A stretch of DNA of 64,000 bases, from assembly GCA_034766995.1 (NCBI GenBank), contig CM068320.1, positions 24,299,851 through 24,363,850 on the forward strand, given 5' to 3'. This document shows positions 57,501-64,000 of the stretch, piece by piece. The position numbers were made by a program, and so were the translations under genes. Positions within the stretch are counted from its first letter, which is position 1. Each line of letters starts with the position of its first letter. This DNA is from Acanthacorydalis orientalis (lineage: Eukaryota > Arthropoda > Insecta > Megaloptera > Corydalidae). A model generated the notes under the pieces. The model made no database searches and was not told the origin of the DNA. It saw only the letters and a list, made by a program, of their open reading frames with translations.

Positions 57501-58442
57501 ATTCCCATGGCTTTAAGGCATTTTTCTATCGCTGACAAGTCAACTTCCAACGATTCAGACAATTCTTGAAGTGTTTGACATGGGTTTTTATTAAACAATG
57601 CTTCCAATTCTTCATCGTCGAACTTTTTCGGCTGTCCAGGTCGTTCCTTGTCTTCCAAGTCGAAATCATCACTTTTAAAACGTGCAAACCACTTCCGACA
57701 CGTTTGTTCAGCTAGAGCATGGTCACTATAAACTTCCACTAAAATATGATGACTTTCGGCAGCACTTTTTTTCATGTAAAAGTAATGAAGTAAAACTCCC
57801 CGCAAAAACAATTTATCCGGCACGAAATTCGACATATTCGATAAAGTACAAAGTGTTTTTATTTACGCTTCAACCCAATGGCATATTGAAACTGTCGCCT
57901 AAGGACAGCTGTTTTACGGGGAATATTTGGTTAAAGGGAACAATGGAAGAATGTACTACCTAAACTATCTCTTGTAAAACGCTACGAATTAATTCCAACA
58001 CCCAATATATAATTTTCATAACTAAAAATGCAAGTTAATTGACTTAGTTTAATTATTACTGTTAAAAATATAATTAATTTGATAATTATACTTAAATAAT
58101 AAAAGTTTAATGTTATTATATTTACAAGACCTTTGACTTTTAATAAGAACATCAAATATTTAATACATAGAAGTACGGAAAATTAATTTACCTTGTAAAA
58201 ATAACTTCTAGTAGTTGAGCAGAATGAGGTAATGATTCAACCAATAGATCAATTGGTAATTCAGCTGCCACTGCACTCAGACCAGCTGGGCCTAAACGTG
58301 CAACTACTGAAGCAGCTTCCCGAAATTGTCTACCTTCAGCTAATAAAAGAACACGTCTAAGTGCTAGACGTGGACTCAGAGGTGCTGTTCGTTCACGTCT
58401 AATTCTTTCACCTCCGATCACCGGTCCGCAACAGTCCTGCAT
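30876..58442 (-). CDS. MIEAP (SPATA18)-like C-terminal domain protein, 6 coding exons
   Basis: Coding exons on the minus strand: 58442-58192, 47349-47153, 38699-38354, 37197-37030, 36373-36076, 31157-30876. They total 1542 nt and read through without interruption to 513 residues; all ten splice junctions are GT/AG and every phase matches. Residues about 321-513 resemble the C-terminal domain of vertebrate mitochondria-eating protein: a YSQAR motif at 332-336 opens it and YLWPALM at 494-500 followed by C-x-x-K closes it, close to the vertebrate WPALM...KGEAV end. MIEAP is a p53-induced factor in mitochondrial quality control in mammals; the same role here is inference. Residues 150-264 are predicted coiled coil; residues 1-149 are helical, Leu/Arg-rich and not recognised. 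Total length is near the 538 of human MIEAP. The start ATG at 58442 is the first after an in-frame TGA. Introns are 10.8, 8.5, 1.2, 0.7 and 4.9 kb. Confidence 0.8.
34100..34573. repeat. Tandem duplication, unit about 248 bp
   Basis: Units about 34100-34324 and 34348-34573, both holding TTATTAAATCAATATTTATT and TACAAATCTATATAAATTATT and ending in AATTTGTGAwCATAyACTAT. A CT/TA array follows unit 2 only. Inside intron 5 of the MIEAP-like gene. Confidence 0.65.
34572..34651. repeat. (CT)n(TA)n compound microsatellite in intron
   Basis: About 38 bases of CT followed by about 40 of TA. Confidence 0.95.
35222..35795 (+). pseudogene. piggyBac-like transposase 3' remnant with right terminus
   Basis: Frame from 35222 ([20 protein letters not shown], then a stop at 35408) matches the region of piggyBac transposases that carries the conserved NSY/HILY motif. 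After a frameshift the Cys-rich C-terminal domain reads [26 protein letters not shown] and ends at TGA 35590-35592. The usual PGLC of that domain is lost. The right end CAAAGGG|TTAA lies at 35785-35795. No left terminus is visible. Confidence 0.7.
36076..36373 (-). CDS. MIEAP-like gene coding exon 5 (start of the MIEAP C-terminal domain)
   Basis: Residues 321-420. [16 protein letters not shown] corresponds to the segment that opens the MIEAP C-terminal domain in vertebrates. Acceptor TTTTCAG|ACGCG, donor AGCAG|GTAAGA. Confidence 0.83.
36622..36848. mobile_element. pogo/Tc1-like MITE with TA duplication
   Basis: Ends CAGTGCTCCCTGTCGTATC and, inverted, CAGTGCTCCGTGTCGTATC (one mismatch in 19) are flanked by TA at 36620-36621 and 36849-36850. 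Total 227 bp, CpG-rich compared with the host intron, no ORF. The CAGTG start and TA duplication suggest the pogo/Tigger group. Confidence 0.7.
37030..37197 (-). CDS. MIEAP-like gene coding exon 4 (linker)
   Basis: Residues 265-320. Begins [15 protein letters not shown] and continues as an acidic, Ser/Pro/Cys-rich linker ([18 protein letters not shown]). Acceptor TTTAG|GTTAAA, donor CTAG|GTTATC, the weakest donor of the gene. Confidence 0.78.
37218..37301 (-). repeat. (TA)n microsatellite next to an exon
   Basis: Lies only about 20 bp upstream of the acceptor of MIEAP-like exon 4, between the branch-point zone and the rest of the intron. Confidence 0.95.
37801..37848 (+). repeat. Copy 2 of the GGGCrCTAATGrCC short repeat
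   Basis: GGGCACTAATGGCCTTAGTT then GTCGACGCGCTTTAAACTTC; nearly identical to 19283-19329. Inside intron 3 of the MIEAP-like gene. Confidence 0.6.
38354..38699 (-). CDS. MIEAP-like gene coding exon 3 (coiled coil)
   Basis: Residues 150-264: long helical heptad-like sequence ([20 protein letters not shown], later [16 protein letters not shown]). Acceptor ATTTTCAG|GACTGG lies next to a TA array; donor AAAAA|GTATAC. Confidence 0.82.
38718..38777 (-). repeat. (TA)n microsatellite next to an exon
   Basis: Begins about 18 bp upstream of the acceptor of MIEAP-like exon 3. Confidence 0.95.
39823..39922. repeat. (TA)n microsatellite with TATG interruptions
   Basis: About 100 bases with regularly spaced single G interruptions. 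Confidence 0.95.
41981..43064. repeat. Tandem duplication, unit about 530-570 bp including microsatellites
   Basis: Units 41981-42512 and 42552-43064 align throughout (AATACATATTTAATTAAAAA start, TGCTAGAAATAAAAGATTTT late). Unit 2 lacks about 22 bp after GTATTGATTGA. Each unit carries a (CA)n(TA)n array at the same internal place, and TA arrays separate and flank the units, suggesting array-mediated unequal exchange. Confidence 0.75.
45390..45705 (+). pseudogene. Internally deleted LINE fragment of the 19440-20930 family
   Basis: 45406-45476 matches the RT N-terminal part (GATTGTGGAAACTACAAAGG, as at 19650) and at about 45478 jumps to the 3' part (CCGGACTCGAGAGTACCAAA, as at 20722), so about 1 kb is absent relative to the longer copy. 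It ends with the same GCCATCGAAGAAGAAG tail. No coding capacity. In intron 2 of the MIEAP-like gene. Confidence 0.75.
47153..47349 (-). CDS. MIEAP-like gene coding exon 2
   Basis: Residues 84-149, including [20 protein letters not shown]. Its phase (one base, 65 codons, one base) fits the flanking exons. Acceptor TTCTTCAG|ATTAG, donor GAAG|GTACTG. Higher GC than the flanking intron marks it as coding. Confidence 0.8.
47947..48308 (-). mobile_element. Hsmar1-like mariner deletion derivative (intact ends)
   Basis: TIRs TTAGTTTGGCAGAAAAATAA.. and, inverted, TTAGGTTGGTAGGAAAATAA.., flanked by TA at 47945-47946 and 48309-48310. The ends match the human Hsmar1/MADE1 terminus pattern TTAGGTTGGTGCAAAAGTAA. 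The 362-bp interior is the minus-strand 5' part of a transposase gene (helix-turn-helix region) only. Confidence 0.7.
49601..49750. repeat. GT/TA/GA compound microsatellite
   Basis: GT-rich start, two TA runs separated by GT, ending in GA. In intron 1 of the MIEAP-like gene. Confidence 0.95.
50007..50087. mobile_element. 80-bp palindromic mariner MITE (MADE1-like)
   Basis: TAAGGTCGGTAGGAAAATTA.. runs into its own imperfect reverse complement ending ..TTTTTCTAACATCCTA with no interior; length and layout equal those of human MADE1, the MITE of Hsmar1. Confidence 0.6.
51030..52200 (-). pseudogene. Decayed mariner transposase relic, copy 1
   Basis: Minus-strand translation, with many stops and shifts, gives [10 protein letters not shown] near 52000 (first catalytic Asp region), a VYYEVL-like segment, DNARPYM near 51720 (second Asp) and a [11 protein letters not shown] segment near 51640 (third Asp), in mariner order and spacing. 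Sequence 51030-51880 is repeated at 52202-53105. No TIR found. Confidence 0.6.
52202..53105 (-). pseudogene. Decayed mariner transposase relic, copy 2
   Basis: Same unit as 51030-51880 at an offset of about 1174 bp, same orientation, including DNARSYM near 52960. It is interrupted at 52826 by a 59-bp retroposon. Homology to copy 1 stops near 53105. Confidence 0.6.
52826..52884 (-). mobile_element. 59-bp retroposon insertion with 11-bp target duplication and (AACC)n tail
   Basis: Minus strand reads GGGCACTAATGACCTTAGCT.. and ends ..AATAACCAACCAACCACC. AGGAGAGTAAA is present on both sides (52815-52825, 52885-52895). The paralogous unit at 51641-51651 has AGGAGAATAAA once, i.e. the empty site. 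Third copy of the GGGCrCTAATGrCC motif. Confidence 0.8.
54788..55293 (+). mobile_element. Hsmar1-like mariner fragment, left end lost
   Basis: Aligns with 60497-60982. Translation near 54940 gives [18 protein letters not shown], the helix-turn-helix region of mariner transposases, and the frame then breaks. Right TIR AATTATTTTTCTACCAATCTAA ends near 55293. On the left, the MITE core shared with 621-657 (54737-54773) replaces the expected TIR. Confidence 0.65.
56732..58005 (-). mobile_element. Near full-length mariner transposon
   Basis: 1274 bp, TIRs of about 30 bp (TTGkGTGTTGGAATTAATTC..) with one mismatch, TA at 56730-56731 and 58006-58007. Ends and length are right for mariner; it lies in intron 1 of the MIEAP-like gene, same orientation as the gene. 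Confidence 0.9.
56809..57835 (-). pseudogene. Mariner transposase, inactivated
   Basis: From ATG 57835 the HTH domain is intact ([20 protein letters not shown], ..[20 protein letters not shown]), then a small deletion after KSRDV shifts the frame. Past that, GDEKW (first Asp) follows a TGA, and further shifts and stops precede the clean C-terminal frame 57117-56809 with HDNARPH (second Asp) and [13 protein letters not shown] (third Asp), a D,D34D layout. Usual length about 345 residues. It cannot encode an active enzyme as it stands. Confidence 0.9.
58192..58442 (-). CDS. MIEAP-like gene coding exon 1
   Basis: Residues 1-83 plus two bases. After MQDCCGPV comes an Arg-rich stretch and an amphipathic helix pattern ([20 protein letters not shown]). 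I see no signal peptide or membrane segment. Donor ACAAG|GTAAAT. Confidence 0.82.
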
Positions 58443-58488
58443 TGTCGATTCTTTACAATGTTTGCTCAAGTGAAATAATCTTCATTGA
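58443..58488 (-). promoter_or_regulatory. 5' leader of the MIEAP-like gene with an upstream ORF
   Basis: A plausible acceptor (TTTATTTACAG|TCAATG) ends at 58489, so this may be the 5' part of a leader exon. It holds a ten-codon upstream ORF (58485-58453, MKIISLEQTL) in another frame that ends 10 bases before the main ATG, plus an in-frame TGA upstream of that ATG. Confidence 0.45.
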
Positions 58489-60437
58489 CTGTAAATAAAA
58501 AAATATATAAATTTTTATTAGAACTTATATAGAATATAATCAAAATTTTGATTATTTTATAGTGAGAACATTTTTGATAATTTTAAACTAATTTGTTCTA
58601 GATCTTCTTTTTTAACTATAAATTAAATGACTCTTCATACATTTTTGTTATAAAATGATAAACAAAATAAGAGGTACGTCTCGAATTTTAAATATTTAGT
58701 AAATACATTATTAGCATTTTTCTGTGGTTATTGATTTCATTATTTAACATATGTTTCATAATTTAATTAAATTTAAAGATATCATTTTCATAAACATCTT
58801 ATTTAAATTAATTCATAAAACAATATGTTTTTCATAATCAAATTACACATCAATGAAAGAAATTTGTCAAATCTAATATCTGATTTTATTCTTTCAAAAA
58901 TTAACATTAAATTACGTAAGATAAGAAATAAAATAAAACTGTATATACATTTATTTTAAAACTGAACTGTTCTTATATATATACATAACATAAATTAAAA
59001 AAAACACTAAAAAAATATTGAAACTTTTAAAATGAATTTATTATAAAATTGTAACACTCATAAAAATAACTTAGTAGTAATCTTGAAATCTTTCAGAGAT
59101 TGTTTCAAATTTGATAAAATATGTACAAATTCTGAATTCCTTCTTGAGAGGATAGAATTTATATCATTAAAATTTATATATACACACAGCATGTATATAT
59201 ATATATATGCTTTTGAGAAAAATGAAATGATAACTGTAAAATATGTAAATAGTATGTGTATTTTTGCAGTAAGATATTCGTATTCTGTACTTTCACTCTT
59301 TTTGTTAACAGTAAATAGTAAAAACCCGCTTTTTGTAAAATGAAAATACTATAAATTTCATTTTTAAAATTATAAATGTTTCTTAAAATTACCATACTGG
59401 TTAAAAACAAATATATCAAGTGTAATAAAAACATCGAGTGAAATGTTAATGTAATTATTTTCTTAAAAAAAATATGTTAAATAGCAGTTTATGTACTGAA
59501 ATGTATAACATCGAAAAAAAGTAAATTATGATGTTTTTTTTTCTCTTACTTTTCAACAAGAGACCAGCTTTTTGATTTGTTTTATCAAAAGTGTTTCTTT
59601 TTTCTCTTTTATCTATCAGCGAGTCTTATATCATGTCAATAAATCTTATACCTGTTTTATAAAGAACTTCAATATTTATTCGATTTAAAAGAACATCATT
59701 TTCTTATATAGTTTTTTTTTACTTATCTTTGCATGACAGTTTATTGAGGTTTCAGTTAAATAAAATATAATGTGCTTTCTTCAATTATTGTTAATGTACT
59801 TATTGTTAATTTTTTAAAAACGATTAAATTATTCATCATAGATATAGATTTGTAATTCCATTTTCATATTTGTAAAAAATAGTTCAGTTATTGGTATTTG
59901 ATATCACAGTGTTAAATAATAAAGATATTCACTTATATAATTAGTTCATAATTTATTTAAAATTGTTTCGAGTAAAATTATGTTTTGATTTTCTAAAACA
60001 GTTTTTTTCTAACCGATCTGGAGTCGATCTGTTCAAAATTTAAAACCATATTTAATAACGATTCAAAAATAAACAACAATGGAAAATATATTTAAACACT
60101 ACATGATTCTTTCTGTGAACTTTAACTATTCACTAATTATTATATTGTTCCATAAAAGTTTATATGTAACAACTGATACCAGGCAAATAATTATATAATT
60201 ACAAGACTAGATAGAGTTCCGTCAGTTTTATATTTAATATCTTCCCTAATACTTTCAATTTCATTTTTCTTTTCATAATTATATACACAAAAAAATTAAA
60301 TGTATGGTAATTTTTAACTAAGCTCTTTATATTAATTACTTTCAGTTTTCTTTAATATATCTTACAGATATTATCATTTTTATGTGTAGCATGACCTGCA
60401 AATGGGGGATAAGTACTGATATACAACAATATTAAGA

Positions 60438-60982
60438 TTAGGTTGGTAGAAAAATAATTGCGTTTTTTTAAATTATAACCTTAATTTTTTCAATGAAATT
60501 GTCATTTCATTGTGTTCATATTAATATCATTTTAAAATGAATTTCTTTAGTCTGTATTTTGATAACATCGACTTCGGTTTTACTATTAAGTTTGCTTCAA
60601 ATTGGGATATTGAATTAAATATCGAAAAGAAGTAAATAAGAGCCATTTTTGAATGAGTTCCAAACAGGTAGTAAAGCAGCATAAACTGCTCATAACTTAA
60701 ACGATGATTTTGATATGGATACTGTTAAGGAACGTACAGTTAAATGGTGATTCGAAAAATTGCATCATGGGGACGAGAGCCTTTAAGATGAAAAAGATCA
60801 CGAGCGTCCTTCTTCAGTTCATAACGACCAGCTGAAGGCGTTATTTGAATCAGAACCTCTCATAACAATTCGAAAATTACACAAAAGTCTGGACCACTTA
60901 AAACAACTAACAAAATCAAAGAAGAGAAAAACGTATAAGAATTTGGAGGTTATAAACCGTAATTATTTTCCTACCAATCTAA
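60438..60982 (+). mobile_element. Hsmar1-like mariner deletion derivative
   Basis: Left TIR TTAGGTTGGTAGAAAAATAA.., right TIR ..TTATTTTCCTACCAATCTAA. The 545-bp interior aligns with 54788-55293 and carries only the transposase N-terminal region with stops. Flanking bases no longer show a TA pair at the expected position. Confidence 0.7.
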
Positions 60983-61629
60983 TGATATGTGTAATTTTTA
61001 ACAAATATATTGATATTAATTTATTTTAATTATAAATCAATTTATTTCAATTGATTTTTAGTATTTAACCCTCTATATTTTATGTAAACATATGTCGTTA
61101 ATATTAAACTAATATTTATAATTATAAAATACAACTTTTAATGATACATGCATCACTAAATGCATATAAACTTAAATTTATCTAAGAACACTCAATGAAT
61201 AAAAACCATCTAGTGTTCGTTCGTTAATTTCCGTATATTTATTTACACTTCTTTAAATCCAAGATTGTTTTATTTTTTTAAAAATAAAAATCATACATTA
61301 GATGATTAATGATATTAAAATTACCACTGATTTATAATAATGATATCATATTTTATTGTTATATCGTAGTTCTAAATAAATTATTTTTTTTCGTTTTCGT
61401 AAAAATATTGAAAAACAATAAAAAAAGATCAAGTACAATTTAAAAAATCGTACACATTATGTGAAATATTACTGTATTATTTTAATATCAAAATCATAAA
61501 GATTTATAACATTCATCACATATAATTTATTATTTTATAAAATCATATTTATATATTTCAATTTAATTTTATATGTGAAACACATTTTTGTAACAAATTT
61601 ATCAAACACAATTTCTAAGCGTTCACATA

Positions 61630-61675
<46 letters not shown>

Positions 61676-61935
61676 TTACGTATGTATGTTTAATATAATG
61701 CGGTTTCCAACTTTATATCAAATTACACTGACACTCAGAACGAAATTGTTAAACGTCTGCTTACATTGATAACATTTTGAATATAAATTGTTGAATACAA
61801 CTTTAACTCCATTGAATTAATAGTAAATTATCTTTGTTCGTTCCTTCATAATATTTCTCTAGTATTCAATGAGTACACTTTGCTATGGCACATTCATCCT
61901 TGTATATATATATATATCTATACATACATACAAAT

Positions 61936-62161
61936 AATAAGAGTATTCTATATAATAAAAATAATGAAAAATATATTATTAGTTTTCATATTTTATAAAG
62001 AAAGTTTCACTTTTTTCATTTTCGTTATACAAATTTTATTTTCAATAAGAAAAAATGTTTACTTGAATATTAGTTTTTTAGTAATCTAGTACTGTTTTTA
62101 CATACACATAAAAACACATACAAACAACCAACACACGCATACAAACACACACACATATGTA

Positions 62162-62212
<51 letters not shown>

Positions 62213-62448
62213 GTAAAGAATATGAGTATTCTATATAATAAAAATAATGAAAAATACATTATTAGTTTTCATATTTTATAAAGTTTCACTTTTTTCATTT
62301 TTGTTATATAAATTTTATTTTCAATGAGAAAAAATGTGAACTATAAAAGAAATTTACTTAAATATTAGTTTTTTAATAATCTAGTACTGTTTTTACATAC
62401 ACATAAACAATCAATACACGTACACAAACACACATACATACACATATA

Positions 62449-62480
<32 letters not shown>

Positions 62481-62481
62481 C
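61936..62481. repeat. Tandem duplication, unit about 283 bp including CA/TA arrays
   Basis: GAGTATTCTATATAATAAAA starts at 61941 and again at 62224; both units run to CTAGTACTGTTTTTACATAC and then into CA, GT and TA arrays. Unit 1 additionally ends in (GA)n. Confidence 0.75.
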
Positions 62482-62981
62482 AACCACAACAATTTGATGC
62501 GGATTTTTTGTTATGTGATACGATTTATTTGTACATGACGACTTCTGTATAAATTCCGTATGCCAAAAAAATAAATAACATTCACAAATAAGTTTCATTT
62601 CTATAACAAGATTCTGTGGGATATGCGATTTAGTTTAAAAATTACGTACTTTGTCTGTATGTTGTACAAGAAAACATCAGATAACCGTCAACTGGGACGC
62701 GTGATTCCCCAGGAGATTTATAAATAAATACTTTTTATAACGGAAATAGAAGATGTCATCTCTTGGCAGTTTACAACCCCCATAAGGAAAGTAAAAAGTG
62801 TGTCATGATGACATCTTCTGTCATCACTGATGTACGAACAATGAAGATTTGTGTTCGACGTTCACTGTTCGGGTGTTCAAAATGTCAATTGACGGGATGG
62901 ACTGAAACTGATGTTTCTCTGTAGATATACATAACGTTTATGACAAAACAAGCTATATAATAAATGTGTTTCATATTATTA

Positions 62982-62985
<4 letters not shown>

Positions 62986-63040
<55 letters not shown>
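62986..63040. repeat. (TA)n microsatellite
   Basis: About 54 bases of pure TA. Confidence 0.95.
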
Positions 63041-63041
<1 letters not shown>

Positions 63042-63431
63042 TAGAATATTGCACAAATTAATACAATTACACACACTAATAATTTTACAAAGTGATTTTA
63101 TTCCTATATCACTATAGAGATGTGTGTGTGTGTGTATGTATATATATATATATATTTTTTTTTTCTAGATCAAATACGGAACTATTTAGAATTTAATGTG
63201 TTAACTAAAAGTTTTCAAATAAATAATGCACATATATTATTTATTATCTAAGATTTATTTCCCTAATTGGTGTATTTAAGATAAACATGAAATTAAGCCC
63301 AATTTTGAAATTTTATAGTTAATGTGAAATATGGAAAATCAAACATCATAACCCAATAATATAGTTTTAATATTAAATCATTTCTCTAATAACTTTTAAT
63401 TAAACAAGAACAAATAGGCATACTTATTTAC

Positions 63432-64000
63432 TTAACCCATTCGAGACACATTACACACCAGGTATGTAATGCAGTACCTAGCCAAAAAAAAAAAAAACGA
63501 ATGACACATAGTGTATGTCATGAACATGAATTTATATTACCGGTTAGTAGCAAAAAACTAGTCGTGGAGATAATTTGGAGATCGTTTTTAAATAAAGTGA
63601 AAGTTGAAGGTGTATAAAAAATTAAATCTGTATTGGTTCCAAGCTAAGACCCAAAAATAACCCAGGACCGTCGGGATTGTAAAAAATGAACAACGATGAT
63701 GAAAGTGATGATTTTTTGTTTTAAAGTAACTGAAAAAAAATCTAAATATGATTATAGAGGATACTGATAGTGATATGGAATGTGAGGACTATATATATAT
63801 ATATATATATTTGGAAATTACCGAAATAATTTACCTACTGTTTCAAAAATATCGGAACATTTAGCTGAAATGTTGCCTAAAGGTAAAAATAACAAAATAA
63901 AAGAATTGCAAACAATGCTACCGTAATTGCATGAGAAAAACGACTAATTACTTTCGTCCTGCCTGTGAAAATAATCCTGGGCTGTGTTTGGGAGAGTGTT
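63432..64000 (+). mobile_element. piggyBac-like element, left end and internally deleted transposase (runs off the window)
   Basis: Terminus TTAACCCATTCGAGACACAT at 63432. At 63688 a short frame MNNDDESDDFLF gives the acidic N-terminus of piggyBac transposases, continued in another frame by EDTDSDMECED near 63760, then a TA array (63790-63812). From about 63917 the frame NCMRKTTNYFRPACENNPGL..GEC is the Cys-rich C-terminal domain. The catalytic core that should lie between is absent, so it is a deletion derivative. The right end is outside the window. Confidence 0.75.

Larger units (their letters stand above)
58490..63431. other. AT-rich sequence upstream of the MIEAP-like gene
   Basis: May contain untranslated 5' exons that cannot be seen. 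Recognised content: mariner derivative 60438-60982, TA array 61636-61670, duplication 61936-62481, paired hairpins 62748-62825 and TA array 62986-63040. No coding exon recognised. Confidence 0.55.

Noticed and set aside
30876..58442. Interpreting the N-terminal exons (58192-58442, 47153-47349) as a separate gene from the MIEAP-domain exons
   Set aside because: All splice phases connect exactly into one frame ending at a single stop, and neither part has its own stop or start in the gap; RNA data could still overturn this.

Overview
The window is animal nuclear DNA, very probably from an insect: strongly AT-rich, packed with long (TA)n and compound dinucleotide arrays, with phase-consistent GT-AG introns and DNA transposon relics of the mariner, piggyBac, hAT and pogo/Tc1 types. 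I cannot name the species; a hymenopteran would fit, but that is only an impression.

Two protein-coding genes can be rebuilt, both on the minus strand. The first (25136..29316) is a complete seven-exon G protein-coupled receptor kinase of the GRK4/5/6 type, orthologous to Drosophila Gprk2: 585 residues with N-terminal helix, RGS homology region, kinase domain and polybasic C-terminal tail. Behind its stop lies about 2.1 kb of array-poor sequence that looks like its 3' UTR. The second (30876..58442) is a six-exon gene spread over 27.6 kb whose exons join in phase into a 513-residue protein. Its C-terminal part resembles the C-terminal domain of mitochondria-eating protein (MIEAP/SPATA18); its N-terminal part I do not recognise. 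Its stop lies about 1.6 kb upstream of the Gprk2 start, so the Gprk2 promoter and the MIEAP-like 3' UTR share that gap.

Bases 1..22980 hold no recognisable protein gene. They contain dinucleotide arrays, a hAT-like element with a Tc1-like element nested in it, a second hAT-like MITE with an 8-bp target duplication, two TTAA-bounded piggyBac-like MITEs, a decayed non-LTR retrotransposon, and three CpG-richer islands that could be promoters or untranslated exons of genes outside the window. The introns of the MIEAP-like gene (31158..58191) are a transposon trap: a piggyBac remnant, a pogo-like MITE, an internally deleted LINE, four copies of an Hsmar1-like mariner family including an 80-bp MITE, two tandem copies of an older mariner relic, and a near full-length mariner with intact ends. 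From 58490 to the right edge there is mainly AT-rich intergenic or upstream sequence, ending in the left part of an internally deleted piggyBac-like element.

I found no evidence for a new multi-gene system. The most useful observations are the assembled MIEAP-like gene, a filled/empty-site pair that dates a tiny retroposon insertion, and the set of deletion derivatives of cut-and-paste transposons.
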